DNA of 64,000 nt from Alphaproteobacteria bacterium (GTDB taxonomy: Bacteria; Pseudomonadota; Alphaproteobacteria; UBA828): the NCBI GenBank assembly GCA_022826345.1, contig JAJDVB010000147.1, forward strand, positions 17,377-81,376, given 5' to 3'. The notes under the pieces are model-generated. The model saw only the letters and a program-made list of their open reading frames with translations, was not told the origin of the DNA and did no database searches. The position numbers were made by a program, and so were the translations under genes. This document shows, piece by piece, positions 30,870 to 40,799 of this stretch (position 1 is the first letter of the stretch; the number at the start of each line of letters is the position of its first letter).

Positions 30870-32027
30870 CTAGCGCGAGCGGGGCGATCCGTCCGCGCCG
30901 TTGCGCAGCAAGAACTCGCGGCCGAGCTTGACCCGCGCAGTGCCGTTGTAGTCGACAACGTCCGCCGTCGCGAAGGTCTCGGACCAGTTCTCGGGCAGAA
31001 ACGAGCCCGTGCCGATCACGTCGATGGGCGCGTTCACGCTGGCCATGACCCTGCACTTGGCCGGGCCGAAGCCGGAGCTTGCGACGATCTTCACCTTCGA
31101 GAAGCCGGCCTCGTCGAGCGCCGCGCGCAGGTGGAACAGCGCCGCGGCGCTGACGCCGGTGCCATGCAGCCAGCGCAGCTCCGCCTCGGTGCGGTACTCG
31201 CGCACGGCATTCGGGCAGTAGCGCTCCAGCACGGCGTAGGACTTTGCCATGTCCAGGCCCTCGACATAGCGGCTGCCGTGGGTATCGAGGCGGAAACTCA
31301 GCTCGCCGCGCGCTACAAGGTCGGGGAAGCGCCGGCACACGGCGAGCGCGTCGGTAATCTCCTGCCCGTAGTAGTCGACGAGCACGGTCATCGGCTCGCC
31401 CGCGAAAATCTCGTGATACATCTCAGCAGCGCGGACCGTGGAGCCCGCGTAGCCGATGAAGGCGTGGGGCATGGTGCCGTAGCCCCGCTGATTGCCGAAG
31501 TAGTGAGCGGTCGCATCGGTGGCGTTGCCGATGAAGCCGACGGCACCGCACTCCTGCTTCGCCGCCTCCGAGCCCACGCTCGCCGCGTAGGCCATCATCT
31601 CGGCCATCTCGATGCCCGCGCAATGGCGCGCGTCCATCGCCAGGAACGCAACCTTCGGGAGCGAGCGCGACATGGCGTAGGCGTTGTAGGCGGCGACGCA
31701 GACGGCGCCCAGCCGCTGCAGGTAAAGCGTCTCCAAATCGACGAGGTGATGGAAGGAGCCTGAGAGGTACATCAGCGGCTCGCCGGCGCCGACCCACTCG
31801 CCTTCCTCGAACTGGCACTCGATGGTGAACTCGGTGCCGCGCTCGGCCGCGACCGCGTTCAGCCACTCGATCATCAGGCGGGGCGCGAAACAGACCGGCC
31901 GCCGCATGAACAGCGCGTAAGTGACCTGGGCGTCGCCGAAGCGGCCGATCGCCTTGCGCGTGCGCGTGAAATAGTGGTCGGTGTAGCGGGTGACCTCGCT
32001 GTCGCGGGGTCCGTCGTGGGGCAACAT
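30870..32027 (-). CDS. pncB: Nicotinate phosphoribosyltransferase
   Basis: The first step of NAD salvage from nicotinate, giving nicotinate mononucleotide. The 385-residue protein shows VTRYTDHYFTRTRKAIGRFG, FLAMDARHCAGIEMAEMMAY, VGFIGNATDATAHYFGNQRG, PHAFIGYAGSTV, and the C-terminal barrel segments LVDYYGQEITDALAV, FRLDTHGSRYVEGLD and VKIVASSGFGPAKC. The expected DFGxRR-type loop is DARHCAG here, a variant in the substrate loop. The neighbouring nadE (same strand) completes a nicotinate-to-NAD route, apart from nadD. Confidence 0.88.
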   Translation of the reverse strand: MLPHDGPRDSEVTRYTDHYFTRTRKAIGRFGDAQVTYALFMRRPVCFAPRLMIEWLNAVAAERGTEFTIECQFEEGEWVGAGEPLMYLSGSFHHLVDLETLYLQRLGAVCVAAYNAYAMSRSLPKVAFLAMDARHCAGIEMAEMMAYAASVGSEAAKQECGAVGFIGNATDATAHYFGNQRGYGTMPHAFIGYAGSTVRAAEMYHEIFAGEPMTVLVDYYGQEITDALAVCRRFPDLVARGELSFRLDTHGSRYVEGLDMAKSYAVLERYCPNAVREYRTEAELRWLHGTGVSAAALFHLRAALDEAGFSKVKIVASSGFGPAKCRVMASVNAPIDVIGTGSFLPENWSETFATADVVDYNGTARVKLGREFLLRNGADGSPRSR

Positions 32028-32047
32028 CGCGACCCCCTTCCGCGCGC

Positions 32048-33430
32048 CTAGCCGTGCAGCGCCCTTGGCTGGGCGGTGGCCGCTCGCTCCTCCCTCAGGT
32101 GCTCAGCGATGAGGAAAGCGAGCTCCAGCGCCTGCGAGGCGTTGAGCCGCGGGTCGCAGTGGGTGTGGTAGCGGCTGGAGAGGTCCTCCTCGGTGATCGC
32201 CTGGGCGCCGCCGAGGCACTCGGTCACGTCCTGGCCGGTCATCTCGAAATGGACGCCGCCAGGGTACGTGCCCTCGGCCCGGTGCACCGCGAAGAAGCCG
32301 CGCACCTCCGCCAGAACCTGGTCGAAGACGCGGGTCTTGTAGCCGTTGGACGACTTGATCGTATTCCCGTGCATGGGATCGCAGGCCCAGACCACGTGCC
32401 GGCCTTCTCCCCGGACGGCACGCACGAGGGGCGGCAGCTTGGCTTCGACCGCCTCGTGCCCCATGCGCGCTATCACCGTGAGCTTGCCGGGCTCGTTCAG
32501 CGGGTTGAGCCGGTCGATGAGGGCGAGCAGGTCGTCCGGTTCGAGGCTGGGGCCTGCCTTGAGCCCGATCGGGTTGCCGACCCCGCTCAGAAAATCGACA
32601 TGGGCGCCGTCCACCTGACGCGTGCGGTCGCCGATCCAGAGCATGTGCGCGCTACAGTCGTACCAGCCACCCGTGGTCGAATCGACGCGGGTCAGCGCCT
32701 GCTCGTATTCCAGGATCAGGGCCTCGTGGGAGGTGTAGAACTCGGTCTCGCGGATCTGCGGCGAGGTCTCCTCGGTGAGCCCGCAGGCCGCCATGAAGTC
32801 GAGTGTGTCGCCGATCTGATTGGCCAGCGCCTCGTAGCGCGCACCTTGCGTGCTCTCGGCGACGAAACCGAGATTCCAGCGATGCACCGCGTGGAGATCG
32901 GCGTAGCCGCCCTGGGCCAACGCGCGCAAGAGGTTGAGGGTCGACGCAGACTGGCTATAGGCCCGGAGCATCCGCGCCGGCTCGGGCGAACGCTCTTCCT
33001 CGCTGAAGGCCATGCCGTTGACCATGTCGCCGCGGTAGGCTGGCAACGTCGTGTCGCCCACGGTCTCGGTGTCCGACGAGCGCGGCTTGGCGAATTGGCC
33101 CGCGAGGCGCCCGACCTTGACCACCGGCAGCTTGGCGCCATAGGTCAGCACCACCGCCATCTGCAGCAGGACGCGGAAGGTATCGCGCACCGTGTCGGGG
33201 TGGAACTCCGCGAAGCTCTCGGCGCAATCCCCGCCCTGCAGCAGGAAGGCGCGGCCCTCGCAGACCCGCGCCAGACGATCCTGCAACCTGCGCGCCTCAC
33301 CGGCGAAGACCAGCGGCGGCGAGGTCTTCAGGCGTTCCTCGGCCGAGGCGAGCGCGGCCGCGTCGGGCCAAGTCGGCTGCTGCTTGATCGGCAGCCCTTG
33401 CCAGCGGCCGGGGTTCCACGTGCCGGGCAT
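32048..33430 (-). CDS. aroG: 3-deoxy-7-phosphoheptulonate synthase, class II (AroG-II)
   Basis: Condenses PEP and erythrose 4-phosphate as the first step of the shikimate pathway. The 460 residues carry the class II signatures: [19 protein letters not shown] at the N-terminus, [79 protein letters not shown] and [20 protein letters not shown]. The Cys of GGDCAES and the His/Glu of these motifs bind the divalent metal. It is not related to the class I enzyme of E. coli. Confidence 0.97.
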   Translation of the reverse strand: MPGTWNPGRWQGLPIKQQPTWPDAAALASAEERLKTSPPLVFAGEARRLQDRLARVCEGRAFLLQGGDCAESFAEFHPDTVRDTFRVLLQMAVVLTYGAKLPVVKVGRLAGQFAKPRSSDTETVGDTTLPAYRGDMVNGMAFSEEERSPEPARMLRAYSQSASTLNLLRALAQGGYADLHAVHRWNLGFVAESTQGARYEALANQIGDTLDFMAACGLTEETSPQIRETEFYTSHEALILEYEQALTRVDSTTGGWYDCSAHMLWIGDRTRQVDGAHVDFLSGVGNPIGLKAGPSLEPDDLLALIDRLNPLNEPGKLTVIARMGHEAVEAKLPPLVRAVRGEGRHVVWACDPMHGNTIKSSNGYKTRVFDQVLAEVRGFFAVHRAEGTYPGGVHFEMTGQDVTECLGGAQAITEEDLSSRYHTHCDPRLNASQALELAFLIAEHLREERAATAQPRALHG

Positions 33431-33546
33431 GTCGTTCTCCCGCGGAATTTATGTCGTTATGGCCGTGCTATACGCCCGAACCGCCCGGCGTGCCAGCATT
33501 TTCCTGTTTGGCTGCGGCATCTGACGGTGCCGCGCGCTCCGATGGA

Positions 33547-34917
33547 CTATAGGGCGGCGTCGGCAACGGTCTCGGGAACCGGCTCGTACATGGTGACGAA
33601 CTCCTCCGCCGCGGTCGGGTGGACCGCCATGGTCGCGTCGAACTGGGCCTTGGTCGCGCCCGCCTTGACCGCGATACCCAGAAGCTGCACGGCCTCGCCT
33701 GCGCCGTCGCCCACCATGTGGCAGCCCACCATCCGGTCGGATGCGCGGTCGACCACGAGCTTCATGAAGACGGTCTCTTCTCTCGTCGTGAGCGTGTGCT
33801 TGAGCGGGCGGAAGCGGGTCTTGTAGATGTCCACGGCGGGGAAGGCCTGCCGGGCCTCCCCTTCGGTGAGCCCCACCGTGCCGAGCTCGGGCGTGGTGAA
33901 GACCGCCGTTGCGACATCGCGGTGGTCCGGGTTCTGCGGGTTGTCGTTGTAGAGGGTCTCGGCGATGCAGCGGCCCTCGTGGATCGCCACCGGCGTCAGG
34001 TTGATGCGGTCGGTGACGTCGCCGATGGCATAGATGTTGCTGGCACCCGTGTGCGAGGCCTCATCCACCGGGATGGCGCCGCCCTCGGCAGCCTCGATGC
34101 CCGCGGTCTCAAGCCCGAGACCGGCGACGTTGGGCTTCCGCCCGGTGGCGAACAGCACCTGGTCCGCCTCGATGGTCTCGCCGGCCGTGGTCGTAACCGC
34201 GATCGCCGACCCGTTGCGCGTGAGGGAGATTGCGTTGGTGTTGAGCCGGAGGTCGACCCCGCCCTTGCGCATTTCCTCGCAGAGCACGGCGCGCACGTCG
34301 TGGTCGAAGCCGCGCAGCGGCAGGTCGCGGCGGTAGAGCTGGGTCACCTTCGAGCCGAGGCCCTGCATGATGCAGGCAAACTCGCAGGCGATGTAGCCGC
34401 CGCCCACGATCACCAAGCGCTCGGGCAGCGCCGGCAGGTCGAACATCTCGTCCGAGCCGATGGCGAGCTCGATGCCGGGGATACCGGGCATGGTCGGCCG
34501 GCCGCCGGTGGCGATCACGATGGTCTCGGCGCGGTGCGTCTCGTCCCTCACAGCAACGGTGTGGGCATCGAGCAGGCGGCCGGTGCCATGGATGTGCGTG
34601 GCACCCGCGTTGCGCAGCAGGCGCTCGTAGATGCCCTCAAGCCGGTCGAGCTCAGTGGACTTGGCCTGCACCATCGCCGGCCAGTCGAAGGCGCGCTCGC
34701 CCACGGTCCAGCCGTAGCCTGTGGCGTCCTCGAAGTCGTGGCTGAAGTGCGAGGCGTAGACCAGGAGCTTCTTGGGGATGCAGCCGCGATGCACGCACGT
34801 GCCGCCGAGCCGGTCGTTCTCGATCACCGCAGCCTTGGCGCCGTAGCCCGCCGCACGCCTGGCGCAGGCCACACCGCCCGAGCCGCCGCCGATCACCAGG
34901 AGGTCGAAGTCCGCCAT
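33547..34917 (-). CDS. gor: Glutathione-disulfide reductase
   Basis: An FAD flavoprotein reducing GSSG with NADPH, 456 residues. The FAD loop is VIGGGSGGVACARRAAGYG. The redox disulphide is in GGTCVHRGCIPKKLLVYAS, and the NAD(P) loop is LVIVGGGYIACEFACIMQGL followed by Arg-rich YRRDLPLRGFD, favouring NADPH. The second FAD motif is NIYAIGDVTDRINLTPVAI, and the C-terminal catalytic His lies in VHPTAAEEFVTM. The features favour glutathione reductase over dihydrolipoamide dehydrogenase (GCIPKK and HPTAAEE). It is transcribed away from recA. Confidence 0.93.
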   Translation of the reverse strand: MADFDLLVIGGGSGGVACARRAAGYGAKAAVIENDRLGGTCVHRGCIPKKLLVYASHFSHDFEDATGYGWTVGERAFDWPAMVQAKSTELDRLEGIYERLLRNAGATHIHGTGRLLDAHTVAVRDETHRAETIVIATGGRPTMPGIPGIELAIGSDEMFDLPALPERLVIVGGGYIACEFACIMQGLGSKVTQLYRRDLPLRGFDHDVRAVLCEEMRKGGVDLRLNTNAISLTRNGSAIAVTTTAGETIEADQVLFATGRKPNVAGLGLETAGIEAAEGGAIPVDEASHTGASNIYAIGDVTDRINLTPVAIHEGRCIAETLYNDNPQNPDHRDVATAVFTTPELGTVGLTEGEARQAFPAVDIYKTRFRPLKHTLTTREETVFMKLVVDRASDRMVGCHMVGDGAGEAVQLLGIAVKAGATKAQFDATMAVHPTAAEEFVTMYEPVPETVADAAL

Positions 34918-34993
34918 AATTCACTCTCGCTCATTCTTGTCAGGGCTGGTGCATATATGGTTTCGCGGCGGATTGCACCGGCTGGACGGGAGT

Positions 34994-35070
34994 TGGTGGG
35001 CCCGGCAGGACTCGAACCTGCAACAACGCCGTTATGAGCGGCGGGTTCTAACCAGTTGAACTACGGGCCC
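34994..35070 (-). tRNA. tRNA with CAU anticodon, probably tRNA-Ile2 (lysidine-type)
   Basis: A complete cloverleaf on the minus strand: acceptor GGGCCCG pairs with CGGGCCC, then discriminator A and encoded CCA. The anticodon arm is CGCCG-CTCATAA-CGGCG and the T arm is GCAGG-TTCGAGT-CCTGC. The anticodon is CAU, so elongator Met and Ile2 must be separated by other bases. Pairs 4 and 5 are C4-G69 and C5-G68, the identity elements TilS uses to make lysidine on Ile2, whereas elongator tRNA-Met carries other pairs there. Ile2 is therefore favoured but not proven. Confidence 0.85.
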
Positions 35071-35132
35071 GGAGGGCGGAAAGCCGCGCCCATCATAGCG
35101 CGCCCGCGCCCGAACGGCGATGAAATGAGGGG

Positions 35133-35161
35133 TTGTGATACAAGAACAAATAAAGTACATT
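35133..35161 (+). promoter_or_regulatory. recA promoter with overlapping alphaproteobacterial LexA (SOS) box
   Basis: TTGTGA (35133-35138), a 17-base spacer and TACATT (35156-35161) form a promoter 57 bases before the recA ATG. Inside it, GAAC-AAATAAA-GTAC (35144-35158) matches the alphaproteobacterial LexA site GAAC-N7-GAAC (equivalently GTTC-N7-GTTC) at 7 of 8 fixed positions and overlaps the -10. Repression of recA by LexA is the expected reading. Confidence 0.65.
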
Positions 35162-35217
35162 GGCCAAATCGGAGTCGCATTGCATCGGTTTTGCCCGTGT
35201 GGAATAAGGAGGCGGTG

Positions 35218-36300
35218 ATGGCCAATACGGCGCTTCGCGTGGTGTCAGAGGGTTCCATGGATAAGCAGAAAGCATTAGACGCGGCGCTCGGCCAGATCGA
35301 GCGGGCGTTCGGCAAGGGCTCGATCATGAAGCTCGGCGATGGCGCCACGGTCGAGGTCGAGGCGATCCCGACCGGCTCCATCGGGCTCGACGTGGCGCTC
35401 GGCATCGGCGGGCTGCCGCGCGGCCGAATCGTCGAGATCTACGGACCGGAGAGCTCGGGTAAGACCACGCTGGCACTTTCTTGCGTCGCCGAGGCCCAGA
35501 AGCTCGGCGGCACCTGCGCCTTCATCGACGCCGAGCACGCGCTGGATCCGATCTATGCCGGCAAGCTCCACGTCAATGTGGATGATCTCTTGATCGCGCA
35601 GCCGGATGCCGGCGAGCAGGCGCTGGAGATCGCGGACACGCTGGTCCGTTCCGGCGCCATCGATCTGGTGGTGATCGACAGTGTTGCCGCGCTCGTGCCC
35701 CGCGCCGAGCTCGAAGGCGAGATGGGCGACTCCCACGTCGGCCTCCAGGCGCGGCTGATGAGCCAGGCGCTGCGAAAGCTCACCGCCTCGATCGCGCGCT
35801 CGCGCTGTTGCGTCATCTTCATCAACCAGATCCGCATGAAGATCGGCGTGATGTACGGCAGCCCCGAGACCACCACCGGGGGCAACGCCCTGAAATTCTA
35901 CGCCTCGGTGCGGCTCGACATCCGCCGCATCGGCGCCGTCAAGGACCGGGACGAGGTCGTCGGCAACCAGACGCGGGTGAAGGTGGTCAAGAACAAGCTC
36001 GCGCCGCCCTTCCGCTTGGTCGAGTTCGACATCATGTACGGCGAGGGCATCTCGCGGACCGGCGAGCTCATCGATCACGGGCTCAAGGCCGGCGTCATCG
36101 AGAAGTCGGGCTCCTGGTATTCCCACGATAGCGAGCGCATCGGCCAGGGCCGCGAGAACGCGAAGCGCTTCCTCACCGAGAACGCCGAGGCGGCAGACGC
36201 GATCAACCGCGCTATCCGCCGGCACGCCGGTCTAGACGGCGAGGACGAGGCGCCGCCCGTCGCCGAGGTCTACGCCGCGCCGGTCGGACAGGAGCAATAG
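35218..36300 (+). CDS. recA: Recombinase RecA
   Basis: DNA-dependent ATPase for homologous recombination and LexA cleavage, 360 residues. Walker A is [15 protein letters not shown], Walker B is [19 protein letters not shown], and the L2 and Gln-switch region is [20 protein letters not shown], then [16 protein letters not shown]. The ATG at 35218 follows AAGGAGGCGGTG, an excellent ribosome site. The protein has a short N-terminal leader before [20 protein letters not shown]. alaS follows on the same strand. Confidence 0.98.
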   Translation: MANTALRVVSEGSMDKQKALDAALGQIERAFGKGSIMKLGDGATVEVEAIPTGSIGLDVALGIGGLPRGRIVEIYGPESSGKTTLALSCVAEAQKLGGTCAFIDAEHALDPIYAGKLHVNVDDLLIAQPDAGEQALEIADTLVRSGAIDLVVIDSVAALVPRAELEGEMGDSHVGLQARLMSQALRKLTASIARSRCCVIFINQIRMKIGVMYGSPETTTGGNALKFYASVRLDIRRIGAVKDRDEVVGNQTRVKVVKNKLAPPFRLVEFDIMYGEGISRTGELIDHGLKAGVIEKSGSWYSHDSERIGQGRENAKRFLTENAEAADAINRAIRRHAGLDGEDEAPPVAEVYAAPVGQEQ

Positions 36301-36357
36301 CGCGCCAATCTGGACAGCCCGACCAAGGCGCACTAAGTAGCACGGCACGCATCCAAG

Positions 36358-36381
36358 CCCCGGGCCGCCTGCGGTCCGGGG
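36358..36381 (+). terminator. Stem-loop between recA and alaS
   Basis: CCCCGGGCCGC and GCGGTCCGGGG pair over 11 positions (one G-U) with a very short CT loop, 57 bases after the recA stop and 20 before the alaS ATG. No U run follows. It may be a weak recA terminator or a structure in the alaS leader; neither role is shown by sequence alone. Confidence 0.4.
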
Positions 36382-36400
36382 AACCATGCAGGGCCGCCCC

Positions 36401-39055
36401 ATGCCGAGCGTCAACGAAATTCGCGCGCAGTTTCTCGACTATTTTGCCGCCAGCGAGCACGAGGTCGTGGACTCGAGCCCGCTCGTGCCGCGCAACGACC
36501 CGACGTTGATGTTCACCAACGCGGGCATGGTGCAGTTCAAGAACGTCTTCACCGGCGCCGAGTCCCGGCCTTACCGGCGCGCCGCCACCTCCCAGAAATG
36601 CGTGCGCGCGGGCGGCAAGCACAACGACCTCGACAACGTCGGCTACACCGCGCGCCACCACACTTTCTTCGAGATGCTGGGCAACTTCTCGTTCGGCGAC
36701 TACTTCAAGGAACGTGCCATCGAGCTCGCCTGGCGGCTGGTGACGAAGGACTACGGCCTGCCGGAAGAGCGCCTGATAGTCACGGTCTTCGCTGAGGACG
36801 ACGAGGCCCACGGGCTCTGGCGCAGGATCGCGGGGCTGCCCGAAGAGCGCGTCATACGCATCCCCACCTCGGACAATTTCTGGGCCATGGGGGAGACCGG
36901 CCCCTGCGGCCCCTGCTCGGAGATCTTCTACGACCACGGGCCGCACGTGGCGGGCGGCCCGCCCGGCAGCGCCGATCAGGACGGCGACCGCTTCGTCGAG
37001 ATCTGGAACCTGGTGTTCATGCAGTTCGAGCAGGTCACGCCCGACGAGCGGATCGACCTGCCCAGGCCCTCCATCGACACCGGCATGGGGCTGGAGCGGA
37101 TCGCCGCCATCCTGCAGGGCACCCACGACAACTACGAAACCGACCTGTTCCGGAACCTGATCGCCGCGAGCGTCGAGCTGAGCGGCGCGCCGGTCGACGG
37201 CCCGCACCGCGCCTCCCATCGCGTGGTGGCCGATCACCTGCGTGCGAGCGCCTTTCTGATCGCCGACGGCGTGATGCCGTCGAACGAGGGGCGGGGCTAC
37301 GTGCTCAGGCGCATCATGCGGCGCGCCATGCGGCACGCTCACCTGATGGGCTGCACCGAGCCGCTGATGTGGCGTCTGGTGCCGACCCTAGTGCGCGAGA
37401 TGGGCCAGGCCTTCGGCGAGCTTGTGCGTGCCGAGGCGCTCATCGCCGAGACGCTGAAGCTGGAGGAGACCCGCTTCAAGGAAACCCTCGCCAGGGGCCT
37501 GCGCCTACTCGACGACGCGACCTCGGGTCTCGCGTCCGGCGCGCCGCTGCCGGGCGAGACCGCGTTCAAGCTCTATGACACCTACGGTTTTCCCCTCGAT
37601 CTCACCGAGGATGCGCTCCGCGCCCAAGGGCGAACGGTCGAGCGCGAGGGCTTCGAGACCTGTATGGAACGCCAGCGTGAGGCGGCCCGCCGCGCCTGGG
37701 CGGGCTCGGGCGATGCGGCGAGTGATGCAGTCTGGTTCGGGATTCGCGAACGCGTCGGTGCCACCGAGTTCCTCGGCTACGGCACGGAGAGCGCGGAGGG
37801 CGTGGTCCAGGCGTTGGTGACGGGCGGCGAAGAGGCCGCTCGCGCCGAGGCCGGCGAGTCGGTGGCGCTGGTCGTCAATCAGACGCCCTTCTACGCCGAG
37901 GCCGGCGGGCAGGTCGGCGACACGGGCACCATCGTTTCGGCCGAGGGCGGCCGGGCGCGCGTCACCGACACGCGCCGCGAGGCCGACGGCCTCCACGTTC
38001 ACCACGCCGTTGTCGAAGAGGGCACGATCGACGTGGATGATGCGGTGGTGCTCGCCGTGGACGGCGCGCGGCGCACCATGCTCCGTGCCAACCACTCGGC
38101 CACCCACCTGCTGCACGCGGCGCTCCGCCGCGCCCTCGGCGATCACGTGACTCAAAAAGGTTCGCTGGTCGCGCCCGATCGCCTGCGTTTCGACATCAGC
38201 CACCCCGGCGCGGTCTCCGACGACGCGCTCGACGACATCGAGGCGGAGGTCAATCGGCTGATCCGCCAGAACGCGCCGCTGGTCACCCGCCTGATGAGCC
38301 CGGAGGAGGCCACCTCTGCCGGTGCGCTCGCGCTCTTCGGCGAGAAATACGGCGAGGAGGTGCGCGTCGTTTCCATGGGCGACGGCGAGAATGGCGCGGA
38401 CGAGCCCTACTCGGTCGAGCTCTGCGGCGGCACCCACGTGGAGCGCACCGGGGACATCGGGCTGTTTCGCATCGTGAGTGAATCGGCGACCGCCGCCGGC
38501 GTCCGGCGCATCGAGGCGCTGACCGGCGAGGCCGCGCGCCGTCATGGTGTCGAGCTCGAAGCCGCTCTCAAGGAGGCCGCGTCGGTGCTCAAGGTGCCGC
38601 CGGCCGAGCTTACCGGGCGCATCGGCACGCTGATGGACGAGCACAAGAAGCTCGAACGCACGCTCGAGGAGACCCGCCACGCGCTCGCCACCGGCGGCGG
38701 CAGCGCCACGGAGGATGCCCGCGAGATTGCCGGGGTCTCCTTCGTCGGCCGCTCGCTCGACGGGGCGCGACCGAAGGAGCTGCGCGCCATGGTGGACGAC
38801 TTGAAGCAGCGCATGGGCTCCGGCGTCTACGCCGTGGTGAGCCGGACCGATGGCAAGGCCGCGCTCACGGTCGGCGTGAGCGACGATCTCATCGCCCGCG
38901 TAAGCGCCGTCGATCTCGCGCGCGCGGGCGCTGCGGCGGTCGGCGGCAAGGGCGGGGGCGGCCGGGCTGACATGGCGCAAGCCGGCGGCCCCGACGGCGA
39001 GCGCCTGGACGACGCGCTCAAGGCCATTGAGAGGGCCCTCGCGGACGCCGCCTGA
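36401..39055 (+). CDS. alaS: Alanyl-tRNA synthetase
   Basis: Class II synthetase with a built-in editing domain, 884 residues. The N-terminus [19 protein letters not shown], motif 2 region [38 protein letters not shown] and motif 3 [16 protein letters not shown] are present. The editing-domain zinc residues are [11 protein letters not shown] (HxxxH) and [15 protein letters not shown] (CxxxH). The C-terminal oligomerisation domain ends in [18 protein letters not shown] 36401 gives the family N-terminus; one at 36386 adds five residues. recA-alaS adjacency is common in Alphaproteobacteria. Confidence 0.97.
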   Translation: MPSVNEIRAQFLDYFAASEHEVVDSSPLVPRNDPTLMFTNAGMVQFKNVFTGAESRPYRRAATSQKCVRAGGKHNDLDNVGYTARHHTFFEMLGNFSFGDYFKERAIELAWRLVTKDYGLPEERLIVTVFAEDDEAHGLWRRIAGLPEERVIRIPTSDNFWAMGETGPCGPCSEIFYDHGPHVAGGPPGSADQDGDRFVEIWNLVFMQFEQVTPDERIDLPRPSIDTGMGLERIAAILQGTHDNYETDLFRNLIAASVELSGAPVDGPHRASHRVVADHLRASAFLIADGVMPSNEGRGYVLRRIMRRAMRHAHLMGCTEPLMWRLVPTLVREMGQAFGELVRAEALIAETLKLEETRFKETLARGLRLLDDATSGLASGAPLPGETAFKLYDTYGFPLDLTEDALRAQGRTVEREGFETCMERQREAARRAWAGSGDAASDAVWFGIRERVGATEFLGYGTESAEGVVQALVTGGEEAARAEAGESVALVVNQTPFYAEAGGQVGDTGTIVSAEGGRARVTDTRREADGLHVHHAVVEEGTIDVDDAVVLAVDGARRTMLRANHSATHLLHAALRRALGDHVTQKGSLVAPDRLRFDISHPGAVSDDALDDIEAEVNRLIRQNAPLVTRLMSPEEATSAGALALFGEKYGEEVRVVSMGDGENGADEPYSVELCGGTHVERTGDIGLFRIVSESATAAGVRRIEALTGEAARRHGVELEAALKEAASVLKVPPAELTGRIGTLMDEHKKLERTLEETRHALATGGGSATEDAREIAGVSFVGRSLDGARPKELRAMVDDLKQRMGSGVYAVVSRTDGKAALTVGVSDDLIARVSAVDLARAGAAAVGGKGGGGRADMAQAGGPDGERLDDALKAIERALADAA

Positions 39056-39114
39056 GCGCCCGCCTCCTGTGTCGTCAATTGGCGGGGCGGTGAGACCGGC
39101 TATTCTCGGGTCCC

Positions 39115-39840
39115 ATGAGTGACGAGCCCACGCCGCATTCGGACCTGCCGGTGGGTGCGCGATCCAGCGACCTGCGCCGCTATTGTTGCGAGTTCATCGG
39201 CACGTTCTCGCTCGTCTTCTTCGCCGCCGGCGCCGTTGTGGTCGACGCCAAGATGGGCGGCACGCTCGGCGCCATCGGCCCCGGCCTGATCTCGGGCCTG
39301 ATCATCACGGTCGTCATCTACACCTTCGGTCACGTCTCCGGCGCCCACGTCAATCCGGCGCTCTCGATCGCGGCAGCGCTGATCGGCCACCTCGACTGGC
39401 GCCTGGTCCCTGGCTACGCGCTGGCGCAACTCGCAGGCTCGGTGCTGGCGGGGATGTGTCTGTTGTGGGCGCTCGGCGACTACGGTGCGATGGGCGCGAA
39501 TCTGCCCAATGCGGCCATCGGCATCGCGCCGGTGACCGCGTTCTTGATCGAGCTCTTCCTCTCGTTCCTGCTGATGTGGGTGGTGGCCGGCGTCGGCCTC
39601 GACAAGCGCGCACACGGCCCCTTCGCAGGCGTTGCGGTGGGCGCGGTGGTGGGCATCGAGGTGATGCTGATGGGCCCGGTCGCAGGCGCCGCGATGAACC
39701 CGGCGCGGGCTCTCGGCCCCTATGTCGCGATGGGCGACTTCACCCACTACTGGATCTATATCGTCGGCCCCTTGATCGGCATGGCGCTCGGTGCCTACGC
39801 TTGGCGCCTCACCCATGGTGGGCGAGAGCGCACCGGGTGA
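39115..39840 (+). CDS. Aquaporin / MIP-family channel
   Basis: An integral membrane channel of 241 residues with six hydrophobic helices and the two half-helix NPA motifs: GHVSGAHVNPALSIAAALIG and GPVAGAAMNPARALGPYVAM. The NPAR in the second repeat is the aromatic/Arg filter arginine. The start EFIGTFSLVFFAAGAVV and the CMIP-like spacing resemble the AqpN/NIP-like bacterial group more than GlpF. The solute may be water, glycerol, urea or a metalloid acid; the sequence does not decide. Confidence 0.9.
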   Translation: MSDEPTPHSDLPVGARSSDLRRYCCEFIGTFSLVFFAAGAVVVDAKMGGTLGAIGPGLISGLIITVVIYTFGHVSGAHVNPALSIAAALIGHLDWRLVPGYALAQLAGSVLAGMCLLWALGDYGAMGANLPNAAIGIAPVTAFLIELFLSFLLMWVVAGVGLDKRAHGPFAGVAVGAVVGIEVMLMGPVAGAAMNPARALGPYVAMGDFTHYWIYIVGPLIGMALGAYAWRLTHGGRERTG

Positions 39841-39927
39841 CGCGCCTTTCGCCGGAACGCGGAGGGCGCGACGACCGTTCAAACCGCGCCAAAACCCGCC
39901 GGTGCGGGTAGGCGGGGAGGCGCGCCC

Positions 39928-40797
39928 ATGATCTTCGCGGAGCCGGTCTTCAGGCCCGGCGGCGACCGCTTCATCGAGATGGAGCTCGGCGACGAGATGA
40001 GCTTCGATCTCAACTTCCGCGTGCACAGCGTCTCCAGGCTGATCCGCGAAAACGGCCCCGCCGGGATCATCGAGATCGTTCCCGAACTCACCTCGATCAT
40101 GATCAGCTACGACTTCGAGCGTATCTCCTGCGCCGATGTCGTGGCCGAGGTGACCGCGCTGTTCCACGCCGTGGGTTCGCTCGACGGGCTGGAGCTCGAC
40201 AGCCGGATCTTCTACCTGCCGATCCGCTACTTCGACCCCTGGACGCGCGAGTGCTACGACGACTATTGCGCGAAGATCGCGCCCAAGGAGCGCGACCCGG
40301 AGCTGGTGGCGCGGCTCAACGGCCTCGCCGATCTCGCGCAGCTTGCGCGCGTTCATTCCGGCACCGACTACTGGGTGGCGGCACTCGGCTTCTATCCCGG
40401 CCTGGTCTCGTTGATGCCGCTTGACCCGCGCTGCCGGCTGACGGCGCCCAAGTACGACCCGCCGCGCACCTGGACCTACAAGGGCACCATCGGCATCGGC
40501 GGCTCGCTCTGCTCGATCTATCCCGACAGGACGCCGGGCGGCTATCAGATGATCGCGCGAACGCCGGTGCCGATCTGGGATCCCGCGCAACGACTCGCTG
40601 CGTTCGCAGAGAGCCTCGCGCTCTTCCGGCCCGGCGATCGCGTGCGCTTCATCCCGGCGAGCGCCGAGGAGTACGACCACGTCGCCGCCCAGGTCGAAGC
40701 CGGCACCTACCTCCACAACGTGGCCGAGTATCAGCGTTTCTCCATCAGCAACTACCACCGCTGGCTCGCTACCATCGACGAGACGGTCAGGTTCTAG
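39928..40797 (+). CDS. pxpB: 5-oxoprolinase subunit B / carboxyltransferase domain protein
   Basis: A KipI/PxpB-type protein, also the fold of allophanate-hydrolase subunit 1 and of the urea-carboxylase carboxyltransferase domain. Landmarks are IEIVPELTSIMISYDFERIS, HSGTDYWVAALGFYPGLVSL with MPLDPRCRL, GTIGIGGSLCSIYPDRTPGG and FRPGDRVRFIPAS. At 289 residues it is longer than the usual 220-240. The extra length is mostly at the N-terminus, between strands, and in a C-terminal tail. It is directly followed by pxpC (2-base gap). No pxpA is seen, so 5-oxoproline cleavage is likely but unproven. Confidence 0.85.
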   Translation: MIFAEPVFRPGGDRFIEMELGDEMSFDLNFRVHSVSRLIRENGPAGIIEIVPELTSIMISYDFERISCADVVAEVTALFHAVGSLDGLELDSRIFYLPIRYFDPWTRECYDDYCAKIAPKERDPELVARLNGLADLAQLARVHSGTDYWVAALGFYPGLVSLMPLDPRCRLTAPKYDPPRTWTYKGTIGIGGSLCSIYPDRTPGGYQMIARTPVPIWDPAQRLAAFAESLALFRPGDRVRFIPASAEEYDHVAAQVEAGTYLHNVAEYQRFSISNYHRWLATIDETVRF

Positions 40798-40799
40798 CG

